Source of the DNA: Symbiodinium microadriaticum
Lineage: Eukaryota > Sar > Dinophyceae > Suessiales > Symbiodiniaceae
Reading direction: 5' to 3'
DNA: 64,000 nt
NCBI GenBank assembly: GCA_001939145.1
Contig: LSRX01000075.1
Coordinates: 1,016,884 to 1,080,883, forward strand
Shown here: positions 18,224 to 27,446 of the stretch, piece by piece
Layout of the letters: each line of letters begins with the position of its first letter
Position numbering within the stretch: the stretch's first letter is position 1
Notes under the pieces: model-generated
What the model was told of the DNA's origin: nothing
What the model saw: only the letters and a program-made list of their open reading frames with translations
The model's database searches: none
Program-made: the position numbers and the translations under genes

Positions 18224-20131
18224 TCAACAGCAGTGGTACGAGCAGCAGCAGCGAACCGAAGTCCTCGAATCCAAATGCTGCCTACGAGACAAGCCTCAGC
18301 AGGTCAGGTGACACTAAACCCTAAACCCTACACCCAAAGCCCCCAAACTAATATCAGCAACAGGTGGTGTTGCCGGCCCGCTGGCCGCTATGATGGCAAC
18401 AACGCCTTACAACTTTTCTCAACGTGTCAAGAAATCGTCGTCTTCGCAACGGCAGGAACTGCAACGGCTTCAATGAACCTCCACCCCTAAACCCCTAAAC
18501 CACTAAACCCTAAACCCCTAAACCCTAAACCCCTGAACCCCTGAACTTCGAAATCGCACGGCCTCCCTACTACGGTTGCTGGAAGTGTCTCCCGGGAGCC
18601 TGGAAGTCGGAAGGCCCGCCGCCCTCCGCCTGCGGCGTCGAAACTCGCTTTGGGGAGTTCAGCCTGAGGGTTTAGGGTTTAGGGTTTAGGGTTTAGGGGT
18701 TTAAGGGTTTAGGGTTTAGGGTTTAGGGGTTTAGGGGTTTAGGGGTTTAGGGTGCATCCCAGACCCTAAACTCGAAACCTGTCTTGTCGATTCTACAAGC
18801 CCCTCCAGGCAGTCAATTTCCCGATCCGTCCGAATGCTGACATTCTCTACCGCGACGATTGCAAAGATCATGAGGAACAGAACGCTGCCGCGAAGAATGC
18901 TGAAATGCCGAGAGCTAGTTCTACAGTGATGGTCATCAGAGAGGAAGGAATACTCCACCACGACTCTTGTCGCTCGTATGATTTCAACCTCAGTGCATGC
19001 AGAATATAGCTGGGTCCTTGTTAGATAACACCCTAACGAAGATTAAAAACAAACATTTTCAATATGGCCCCCAACAGGGAACCATATACTATAGGGCCCT
19101 TAATAATTAGAATACGGTTTGGGGTATATTATACGATAATTATAATAAGGAACCCCCAAAACCCTATCCTAATTTTTCAGGCCCTTGTAGTAGGCCTGCA
19201 CTTCCAGCTGATGGGTTCCGTAGCCCATCGCGGCTCGGAGATCTGGCGGTGCCTCCGGCACCTGCCCCGGAGGTTTAGGAGGTTGGGAGATGGAGGGGCC
19301 TTTTTTGGGCGTATAGTACAGTATACTATGGTGTATAGTATAGTAGAGCATAATAATAATACTAATAATAAACAAGATGCTTGTGATGGTGAACCCTAGA
19401 GGTAGTATTTGATTGTTTATGTACAAAGTCGTATTGACATGTCAAGGTTTAGACTGGTCGCAGGTTTTGGTAAGGGGCAAGGACTTGCAGTGATCGTAGT
19501 TTGCAAGGGTTTACTTGATGGTTCAGGGCTTTCAGGCTTTCGGGGAGTGAGGGTTGTGCGAGTCGAGGTCATAATGTGGGACGCTGTTGGTTCGAAGTCT
19601 TCTAGAGGATCGGGGTTTGGATCTTTGGGTTCAGGTTTGGGGTCGTTAGGCTCAGGGCTTGGGACTGGACTGTCGGTTGTTGGTCCTTGTCACCCCTCTT
19701 ATCTCGAACGGTTTCTCTTCGGGTTGAAAGCCATGCTCACTCTCGGTTTAGGGGTTAGGCTTTTAGAGTCTGGCTCATGACAACACTGCCGCTCTACTGG
19801 TTGGATGGTTTTGGGAGTTCCGGGGATCAACTCGCCGGTGAGGGTGTGCAGGACTTGAACTCCTTCGGCCGGGGCACTAAACATCCTGAAACTATACGGC
19901 CTTAGTCTGGAAATCTGAATTTTTAGACTCTTAGACTAATCCCCGAGACATAATCTTGATGAGCACTACACCACAGAAGCAAGGACCCTTCACAAGGCCT
20001 ACTGAGCGGCACACTGCTGAATGTTGCGAGTGCCGAAGGTGATGATGATGATGATGATGATGATGATGAGGAGGAGGAGGAGGAGGATGAGGATGAGGAT
20101 GAGGATGAGGATGAGGATGAGGATGAGGATG

Positions 20132-20170
<39 letters not shown>

Positions 20171-20453
20171 CGATGATGATGCGATGATGATGATGATTCC
20201 CCCTCCTCAAAAGCCCGCAACCAAATAAACTTCCGCAGGTTTGAACCCCTACCCTAGAAAGACTCTAGACTAGATCCCCCAACCCTAAAAAGCCCCATAG
20301 CTAGCAGCCCCGGAAGGCTCAACCCTAAACCCTAAACCCCTAGCCCTAAACCCCTACACCCTGAACCCCACAAGGCCTCAGGGGGAAGCCGTGGCGAATG
20401 AAGAGGAGGCCCCTCGTCTTCCTCGGCCCATGGTTTTGATTTCGTGCGCAATC
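18224..20453 (-). CDS. Hypothetical multi-exon gene with telomere-like introns (partial)
   Basis: Exons chain in frame on the minus strand: 20453-20367 (29 codons, ..LLFIRHGFPLRPCG), 19261-19202 (20 codons, VPEAPPDLRAAMG..), 18988-18779 (70 codons, with one hydrophobic stretch GSVLFLMIFAIVAVENV and ..CLEGLVESTRQ), 18663-18547 (39 codons, AELPKASFDAAGG..), then less certain 18467-18362 and 18294-18224 ending in UGA. The four first exons begin after AG|G, end before GT and are all phase 0-0. The intron 18778-18664 is 115 nt and made largely of CCCTAAA. More exons may lie upstream (20698-20632, 21668-21597). I do not recognise the family; a single membrane segment is the only clue. Confidence 0.5.
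18664..18778 (-). other. 115-nt intron made of telomere-like repeats
   Basis: On the minus strand it starts GTTTCGAGTTTAGGG and ends in many CCCTAAA copies followed by CCCTCAG|G. Both flanking exons are open in phase 0. The TTTAGGG near the donor and the CCCTAAA tract at the acceptor form terminal inverted repeats; CTAAAC within the tract could also act as branch site. Confidence 0.6.
19105..19174. mobile_element. 70-bp hairpin element inside a candidate intron
   Basis: Left arm AATTAGAATACGGTTTGGGG and right arm CCCCAAAACCCTATCCTAAT are near-complements. Partial relatives with ATAAGGAACC occur at about 27976-28040 and 54437-54495. It lies within the intron between candidate exons 19261-19202 and 18988-18779. 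Confidence 0.6.
20040..20190. repeat. GAT/GAG trinucleotide repeat
   Basis: (GAT)n, (GAG)n, (GATGAG)n and (GAT)n in series; poly-Ser or poly-Asp frames across it are artefacts. Confidence 0.95.
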
Positions 20454-20631
20454 CTAAACCCGAAACCCCCAAACCCTAAACCCTCATTCCCCCACAACCT
20501 ATGTAAACCCGCAGCCGAAAAACCTACCTTTTCAGGGCTCCTTATTATGGTTTCTATATATAGTTCCTTAAAGAGGTAAGTCTGTTGGCCCACAGGTAGT
20601 CCCCTAAAACCCTAAACCCCAACCCCGCAAC

Positions 20632-20698
20632 CGTTTGATTCGCGATGGAGGCTTTTCGCCCCCGCAGCGTCGCTGCAAGCCCCGGGTTCTTATTCTTG
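20632..20698 (-). CDS. Candidate exon, 22 codons
   Basis: Acceptor TCCTTAG at 20699 and donor G|GTTGCGGGGTTGGGGTTTAGGG from 20631. It reads KNKNPGLAATLRGRKASIAN. The donor side runs straight into a TTTAGGG block, as in the neighbouring gene model. Confidence 0.4.
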
Positions 20699-20759
20699 CT
20701 AAGGAGTTTCACACTAACACACCCTAAACCTGTCCACCTATAGTAGTTTAAACGTTGTA

Positions 20760-20880
20760 GTCTTCGTGGCTTTGGGTCATAATACGTTTCTTTGGGTCAT
20801 ATTTCGTGGCTTTGGGTCATGTTTCGCTTGTTTGGGTCACATTTCGTTCCTTTGGATCATGTTTCGTTGCTTTGGTCTGG
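20760..20880. repeat. Minisatellite, about 19-bp unit
   Basis: Six degenerate copies of CTTTGGGTCATATTTCGTGG in direct orientation. Confidence 0.85.
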
Positions 20881-21044
20881 GTTCGCGGTTCAGGGCTGGC
20901 TTTGGCCAGGGTTCACGGTCCAGGGTTCAAGCCTCTGGGCTGACTCTAGGGTTTATGGAGGTCTAGGGCCTGTCACTGTGGTCACATGGTGGCTTCAGGG
21001 CAATCCTTGGGGTTTCCGGTTTAGGGCTTTCAGCTGGGCCCCTG

Positions 21045-21146
21045 CGGTTGATGATATATATCCTGCATTACCCATGAGAAGGAGTATAGACCATAATATC
21101 CCATAATTTTCGGGTCCTTATAAGGTGCTGCTAAGGATTTATATTT
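21045..21146. mobile_element. Hairpin MITE, degraded copy
   Basis: The left end CGGTTGATGATATATATCCT matches the element at 54717-54817 (CGGTTGATGATATAAATCCT); TGCATTACCCAT follows in both. The right inverted repeat has decayed (GCTAAGGATTTATATTTAC). Confidence 0.6.
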
Positions 21147-21450
21147 ACGGTTCAGGGCCTCCGGGCTGACTCTGGGGTTGTGGATCTGGCCCGGGGTTTG
21201 CGGTTTAGGGCTCCGGCCCGAGGTGAGCACAGCAAGTAGGCTTACAGAAGCCTCTAAAGACTTAGGGGTCTAGCCACAGAAGTTTGGTAAAAAGCTGTTT
21301 AGACTCGCGAATTGAAGAATGCTGATGGTACTATGTAGAACACACAGCGCGAACTAAACAAAAAGCAGTTTAATTTCCTATGTTGTGGGATTCGTTGGGC
21401 GTGTGGGTACTTTTCCTGAGACTTCACTGCCCAGCTATTCGGAGCTGCTG

Positions 21451-21752
21451 AACCCCCAACCCTAAACCCTAAACCCTATCCTAAACCCCCAACCCTAAAC
21501 CGCTAAACCCTAAACCCCTAAACTCTAAACCCCCAACCCTAAACCCCAAACCCTATCCTAAACCCCAACCCTAAACCCCTAAACCCCTAACCCCTCCCAG
21601 GGGTCATCAAGCGCTCTCTTCGGGGCCCCGGCAGCAGAAAGCCGACCGACGAAGTGGCCCAGGGTCCCCTGTGCCGGTTCGGGGTTTAGGGTTTAGGGGG
21701 TTTAGGGTTTAGGGTTTAGGGGTGTAGGGGTTTAGCGTTTAGGGTTTTTAGG
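21451..21752. repeat. Telomere-like inverted pair around a GC-rich segment
   Basis: CCCTAAA-type repeats at 21451-21598 and TTTAGGG-type repeats at 21680-21752 flank about 80 bp of GC-rich unique sequence that contains the candidate exon 21597-21668. It is the clearest example of a layout repeated through the window. Confidence 0.85.
21597..21668 (-). CDS. Candidate exon, 24 codons
   Basis: Acceptor GGCACAG|G preceded by CCCTAAA repeats, donor G|GAGGGGTTAGGGGTTTAGGG. It reads GTLGHFVGRLSAAGAPKRAL and then DDPW, phase 0-0 with a GA donor. It could be an upstream exon of the 18224-20453 model. Function unknown. Confidence 0.4.
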
Positions 21753-22014
21753 CGTGTTGCTCTCGGAGTATTATTTGTTGCTATTCTTGTTAGAACGATG
21801 CATTGTACTCATTATCCACATCTGTTCATTGATACGTTTATGGTATCTGTTGTATGTTAACCGTTTGTTTCCTTCCATTTTTCGACGTTTCTTGTGGTTA
21901 GTGTGTTGCTAAATTCTAGCTGCTACTGTGGAGACTATAATGTGACTATAACTCGAGCCGGACACTGCTTTTTGCTCGTTTAGTGCTTCTTGCTGTCGAG
22001 GGCTCTTTAATTTA

Positions 22015-22072
22015 AGCTAAACCCTAAACCCTAAACCCTAAACCCTAATGCCCTAAACCCTAAGGTTTAGTC
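22015..22072. repeat. Telomere-like CCCTAAA block
   Basis: Seven or eight CCCTAAA copies with small errors, not adjacent to a supported exon. Confidence 0.85.
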
Positions 22073-22800
22073 GGGAATGAGATAGGCCAGAGTCGGGAAA
22101 AAGGCCGACGAGAGACAGGAAACAGGAGAGGGCAGGGTCAGCAAGGGCGTCCCATGATGGAAAATCATCGTTTGTGAGATGTATTATACGTAAAGATATA
22201 TATATATATAATATTATATTATATTATATATATATATATATATTATATATACATATATATATATATATCCAAACAAATAAAAAAATTCTGCGCCCGTATG
22301 AGCTGGCCAGATAAAGACGTGGGTACGTGACAGGGTGAGACATACATCCGCTGGAGGTGCCGGTCGTGATTAGATTGATTAGATGAGGCCATAGCATGCT
22401 AACATCAAACCGTTCCTTCACAAGAACTTAAACACTGGATGCAGGAATCGTGTGCCTTCCTAGCCGTTCGTCTACAGCCGCGGAACTCTCCACATAACGA
22501 AACTGTTACTCATTATTCACGGCCTGATTCCGCTCGAGGCGAGTTCCATCCTGTAAAGGCTTACTGTAGAGGCATGCAAGGTGATGGATGCAACGGATGC
22601 AAAGACATGCTGCATTTCGCTAGAGGGAATAATCAGTAAAGATATGCCTTAAGCTTTCAAGTTATGATCGCAATGCAATAAACCCAACACCGATGGCAAG
22701 AGCCCACACCATGCCCAAACCTCAAAGCACGTGTCGTTTGGGGCTGCTGCTGAAGGTTCCGCCGGCTGCCAGGGGTGATACAAAGCCTGGATTGGAGCTG
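22073..22800. other. Intergenic with TA run (22196-22268)
   Basis: A TA-rich microsatellite and mixed sequence without a supported frame. Confidence 0.5.
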
Positions 22801-22804
22801 ATGC

Positions 22805-23120
22805 TCAGAGTGAACAGCGTCTCCCACACATCGTAGAAGCAGTAGCAAGGTAAGCTGAGCGTGCGGCTGCCTGCGGATCCAAAGCAATGTATGACGAAGA
22901 CGCCATGTCCTCCTCAGCCTGAACACACGTATTCATGATGCGGCCAAGTCTCCGATACGCAGCACACAAGTCGAAGACTAATGATTGCATGTCTTGAGGC
23001 CAGCGACTACTACTGTCGAGCCCGACTTGTCCCTGCGAATCTTCCACGAGAGACCACGAAAATCCAGACTCCAGGAGTCGGGATAACGAACTGCAGAACT
23101 CACGAACACGGAGAAGGACT
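22805..23120 (-). CDS. Candidate exon of an unknown gene
   Basis: An open minus-strand frame of about 105 codons reading, in part, RVREFCSSLSRLLESGFSW, WPQDMQSLVFDLCAAYRRL and IMNTCVQAEEDMASS before a stop at 22805. It has no ATG start of its own, so it would be a late exon. Composition is protein-like and the strand agrees with the neighbours. No family is recognised. Confidence 0.35.
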
Positions 23121-23312
23121 CGTCTTGCTTCTCTTCATGGTGCTTTTTGGGTAACATAGCATGTTCGGCAATGCTACCACGCTCAGACTACGGCTTATGA
23201 CTAGGTGGCATTAACAGCTTTAGCAATGCTACCTGCCCCCTGTCCTGTTGATACCGAGGCCTTAATGATTGGAGCGGGGTTTTGGCAAATATCACAGTGC
23301 ATATTCATATGT

Positions 23313-23317
23313 GTCTA

Positions 23318-23352
<35 letters not shown>
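23313..23352. repeat. ATCT microsatellite
   Basis: (ATCT)n running into TA. Confidence 0.95.
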
Positions 23353-24682
23353 ATATATATATATTCATATTTATTTATCTATATTTGTTTTTTGTGTAAT
23401 ACACATATGAAAAGGGTGATATTATATAATAATAAATATTGTTCCGACCCCTAAAAGACTGCTGTTGCTCCTCCTTTGCACCTGACGTCCTGAGCCCTCG
23501 GCGGTTTGCAGACCCGGATGGAAGCTCATTCCTCCGGACCATTCCTGCGAGCCAGGGGCTCCTTTTCTTTGGGTTCTACTCTACCAGGGGGGAGGTTTGG
23601 GGCCTTAGTCGTTCGAAGAGGGTTCCTTCAGAGAGCCTTCAGAGAGCTCCTTTACGGACGGCTGAAGTTTAGAGGCTGCTGCTCGGGTTTGCTTTGTTAC
23701 TGTTGCCGTTGGTGCCGGCTGCAATTTTTTGGTTCTGGTTGCTGCGGCTACATACCACCACTGCGGCTGCTTTCATGGGTCGTGCTCCTCAGAGACCTTC
23801 TCAAAGACCGAACAGCTCGTAGCCCTTCCAGTCCAGTGCCAATGATTGATATGTCGACCCTGGAACGCCTAGCTACTGCAGTCCCCGCACTCCGGAGAAG
23901 CCGCGACAACGACGACGAGCGTCATCCGTGCTCAACTAGGCTGTTGAGTTCACCAGTACAAAAAAAGCGAACTCTTTTTTTATGGTTTTGGTGCTTGGCA
24001 TGTTATAGTGTGTCACTCACCGCCACAAGAGAGACTTCTTTTCGCACAAAAGCAGACTCGGTAGGCACACCGGCTCAGAGCGCCACCTGCTGCAGGAGGT
24101 TTTGGTTTTGAGGTTGAGTCGGGGCAGGGGTGGTGTGAGCATCGGCGTCGATGGTGTTGACGGTCGTGGCGGGGATTGTGCTTGCTGAGGTGGTTGTGAT
24201 GGTGGCAGTGGCGGCGGTGGCGGAGTTGGTGTCGGCGGTGATGGTGGTTATGTGNCTGGTAGCACTATGTGGTAAATGGCAAATCAATAATGATAAACCA
24301 CCAATAAAAAAAAAGTTTTCAAGAATGCCACTCAACAGGCTAGTCAATATCATCATGAATGCAATGCTTCTCTCGTCTGCGCCGGCCGACCTGGCCATAC
24401 CAGGGCGCATCGTAGAGTCCTGTGCGGCCTGAGCGCTGCGGCTTTGGCCCGAATTGCTACAAGGATGCCTGGTGTATCGTGTGTCTCTTGCATGTGGCAT
24501 TGCTAAAAGGCTAAGAGGCAGTCCCAGTGCGTAGAAGAATTATTCAGAGAATCGTACCACGGTGTAGTGGGTTGATGGTGTCAACAATAACTGCTTTTAG
24601 CCTTCGCATCACCAAAACAAAAATCGACACCCGACTTCACATCAGATGGATGGACCGGCAGACAGACAGGCAGGCAGACAGA
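23353..24682. other. No supported gene; one ambiguous base at 24255
   Basis: GC-rich stretches with overlapping frames on both strands but no domain. A single N at 24255 in a GTGGTG-rich stretch may be an assembly join. Confidence 0.45.
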
Positions 24683-24796
24683 CAGACACGCACACGCACA
24701 CGCACACGCACACGCACACGCACACGCACACGCACACGCACACGCACACACACACACACACACAAAAAAAAACACAAAAACACACACACACACACA
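24683..24796. repeat. CAGA / CGCACA / CA microsatellite
   Basis: (CAGA)n, then (CACACG)n, then (CA)n with an A run. Confidence 0.95.
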
Positions 24797-24799
24797 AAC

Positions 24800-24907
24800 A
24801 TCCCCGCGCGCGAGTGCGTCTACGCACCAACTGTCGTTTAGAACCCTGGGGATACTTGGGACGGGGCCCCACGACTGCGCATCTTGCCACATTCCGTGTG
24901 CCATCAC
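24800..24907 (-). CDS. Candidate internal exon, 36 codons
   Basis: Acceptor TTGCGCGCAG|G at 24908 and donor GTTTGTG from 24799; phase 0-0. It reads VMAHGMWQDAQSWGPVPSIP and RVLNDSWCVDALARGD. The following intron begins with the CA microsatellite. Family unknown. Confidence 0.5.
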
Positions 24908-25027
24908 CTGCGCGCAAAAGGCCACACTCTGGTACTGCTTTGAGTCTGCTGCTGCTACAATTGCTTACATCTACGGAAAATTGTCAACACTATCGATGAT
25001 GGTATTGCACAGACAGACTAAGCGTAC

Positions 25028-25189
25028 CTGATGGCATAAAAAACCTCCTGAACTCCTGCAAACTTCGTCTGTCATTCGCAGCAAGCTTGACGTTTAGCTT
25101 CACATCCATGGGCCAAGTGAAAGCCAGCTGCTGTGTCGTACTTGGCTCAGAAAAGTGCTTGAAACGAGCCGAGGCCGAATCCCACGCGC
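25028..25189 (-). CDS. Candidate internal exon, 53 codons
   Basis: Acceptor CGATGAG|G at 25190 and near-consensus donor CATCAG|GTACGC from 25027. It reads AWDSASARFKHFSEPSTTQQ, then LAFTWPMDVKLNVKLAANDR, then RSLQEFRRFFMPS. It ends in phase 1 so at least one exon is missing before 24907. Family unknown. Confidence 0.5.
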
Positions 25190-25823
25190 CTCATCGTGTG
25201 CTGCCCATCGATGACCGGGCTCACCGTAATCGTCATCCTCCATCCTGGATTTGCTCTACCGCTTGAAACCCCTCACAGCTAGCAGCACCAACATTTCCGT
25301 GCGTATTCCTGTCACACCCAAAGAACTTCTCCATTGACAAGAACCAGCATTTCACACTCTCAGCGGGGGCCTCGTCATCTCGTCCACCCAGACCTCGCCG
25401 GCAGATCCGGAAAGGCTTTGTCGAGCTTCACTCTCCGGAGCTCTCCGGCTCTGAAGTTTCTGGTGCTTTCGGGAGGTTGCAGGGCGGTGGGCCCCCCTAA
25501 GTCATGAGGTTGGGGAGTGGGAATCTCTCCAGAACAGCCGGGAGCTCAAGCGTGAGAGTTGGTGTATAGTCTCATTACGATAATGCAACGTACTCCTCCA
25601 GAGACAATAGGGAGTGCCCAATTTTGACCACCCAGATTCGGGCATACTACGCAAGGACAGATGCGACAGTGAGACACGGGTAACTTCCGCCGTTCTCCGT
25701 GGGTCCTTCAGTTCAATTTCGTCTCGAAACTATCCCAACTAAACGCACTCAGGGGCCCCCAGCCACAAGAGACCCACGCAAACCACGGACAGAGACCACA
25801 ACTCAGCCCGCTCGCAGGAGCTC
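25190..25823. other. Possible further exons, unresolved
   Basis: Around 25370-25500 all three minus frames stay open after CTTAG|G, so an exon is likely but the frame cannot be chosen. Nothing else is supported. Confidence 0.35.
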
Positions 25824-27446
25824 TCACTGGAACTTGAAGGCTTTCGTAACGGCGGAGATCTCGGCGCCAGTGGGCTGCTGCGTAGGCGTAGTAGGAGCTG
25901 CAGCCACCGGAGAGGCGGCTTTGCCGCCTTTGGCCTTGCTCTTCCCACCGTTGCCTTTGGCACCTCCGCCTCTCTGGCGGCCCTTTCCGCAAGACTGGTA
26001 GCCTCCTTTTCCGTAGACTTGGTAGCACCAGGCTCCTCCATCATAGGAGGAATCGTAGGCGTAGCGGGACCAAGCCCACCAGTCATGTCCACGGCCGTCC
26101 CAATAGCCGTCCCACCAATCCGCTCGATGCTTCTTCTTGCGCTTCTCCTTCGGATCCTCTTTCTTCAGCTCATCTTCCACATCCGAGACGGTGCGGACAG
26201 CCCCACCCACAACCGGTGCCATCGGCGGCGTGGCCGGAGCAAAGGTCGGCGGCGAAGATGGTGGGCTCGGGACCTCGGAAGTCGTAGCTGGCACAAGGGG
26301 AGGCGGTGGTGGTGGAATCATGGTCTCGTCTGGTGGGGGTGTGGCAGGTGGTGGAGGCACGACCGACCCAGCCGGTGCAGCACCTGGCATGGGCACTGGC
26401 ATAGGCACAGACACGAGTGGTGCCGGAAGGACGGGTGGTGCTGGAAGGACCGGTGGTGCTGGAAGGAAAGCCATGTTCTTCAACAAGTACCGCTTCCCGC
26501 AGTACTCGAATATGCGTGGAGCCGGAAGCGGGTCCCGGATGTGCTGTGGGTTCTGCAATCGATTGCGCAGCATGCTGGCAAGGTCCGGGACCTGGAGGCC
26601 GATGATGTTGCAAATCTGGGCGGCCAAAGCATCTGCCACATATGGAGCATGGCGAAGCACATCGATGAGCAAATGGCAGTCGTCTAGTGCCTGATGTTGC
26701 TGGAATATTCGATTCGAATGGCTGACATACCTCTGATGCATATCTGCCAAGGCCAGGCTCATGTGCCGGCCCCGGTACTCAGCAGCGACTGCTGGATGGT
26801 GGTAGTTTTCCTTCACCGCGGCAACTGGGTCCGCGTACATCAATGTTGGGCAGCAAGACATGTCCAGCTGAAGACGGGCGATCTCTTTCTTCAACACAAA
26901 CTCGTCGAACGCTGCCCCGTTGTGAGCGAGGAGCACGACGTTCCCTGTTCCCCCAGCAGCACGCTGCAGGAATGGGATCAGCTCGGAGTGCCAGATTTCC
27001 TCGAAGTATGGCAAGCCTATATCCTCGATGATCTCGCGATGACCATGATCCTCTGCAAAGCGGCGTGCTGCATGGGACCTGACGTCCTGCCAGCTGAACT
27101 GCGGTCGGCACCTCACGCTGAAGCTTTCGCCGGTGATCAGATCAATGGCTGCAAACTCAATGATCTGGCAGCGCTCTTTCCACTCCCGTTGGTCGAAAGT
27201 CTCGACCAGGCCCTGTGCGAGGTACGAGCCCCGCGGGTTATCATGAATACACTCCAGGTCGAAAACGACCACGCCGGCACGGAGCTGCAGTTGCACGTCA
27301 CGTGCCACCGGGCCCTGTGCGGCTGCCCCTGTAGCATGTACAGGGTACGTATGAGAAAACATGGGCGGGAGCAGCGGCGCGAAGCTTGCCTCGCGCCCAG
27401 CTCGGAGAAACATTGGCTGCATCGGCAGCATCGCTTGCTGCATCAT
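25824..27446 (-). CDS. DEDDh 3'-5' exonuclease with Pro-rich and aromatic-Gly tail
   Basis: 540 residues from the first ATG of a tandem ATG-ATG (27446); upstream in-frame starts are not ATG. The nuclease fold spans about residues 55-270: exonuclease motif I VVVFDLECIHD (Asp and Glu, residues 63 and 65), motif II LLAHNGAAFDEFVL near 180, motif III HQALDDCHLLIDVL near 260. This is the DnaQ/RNase T pattern. From about 330 come Pro-rich repeats (LPAPPV repeats, PPPPPPL), then a Lys/Arg patch and a Trp/Tyr/Gly tail (DWWDGYWDGRGHDWW, then Lys-Gly-rich), typical of RNA-binding disordered segments. RNA or DNA 3'-end trimming is likely; the substrate is unknown. It is uninterrupted by introns, unlike nearby genes, which suggests origin by retroposition. 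Confidence 0.88.
   Translation of the reverse strand: MMQQAMLPMQPMFLRAGREASFAPLLPPMFSHTYPVHATGAAAQGPVARDVQLQLRAGVVVFDLECIHDNPRGSYLAQGLVETFDQREWKERCQIIEFAAIDLITGESFSVRCRPQFSWQDVRSHAARRFAEDHGHREIIEDIGLPYFEEIWHSELIPFLQRAAGGTGNVVLLAHNGAAFDEFVLKKEIARLQLDMSCCPTLMYADPVAAVKENYHHPAVAAEYRGRHMSLALADMHQRYVSHSNRIFQQHQALDDCHLLIDVLRHAPYVADALAAQICNIIGLQVPDLASMLRNRLQNPQHIRDPLPAPRIFEYCGKRYLLKNMAFLPAPPVLPAPPVLPAPLVSVPMPVPMPGAAPAGSVVPPPPATPPPDETMIPPPPPPLVPATTSEVPSPPSSPPTFAPATPPMAPVVGGAVRTVSDVEDELKKEDPKEKRKKKHRADWWDGYWDGRGHDWWAWSRYAYDSSYDGGAWCYQVYGKGGYQSCGKGRQRGGGAKGNGGKSKAKGGKAASPVAAAPTTPTQQPTGAEISAVTKAFKFQ

Noticed and set aside
20040..20220. Poly-Ser and poly-Ile/Leu proteins
   Set aside because: They are translations of GAT/GAG microsatellite sequence.
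23506..24111. Plus-strand 201-codon ORF
   Set aside because: Cys/Arg/Leu-biased, no domain, no splice or neighbour support, opposite to all supported genes.
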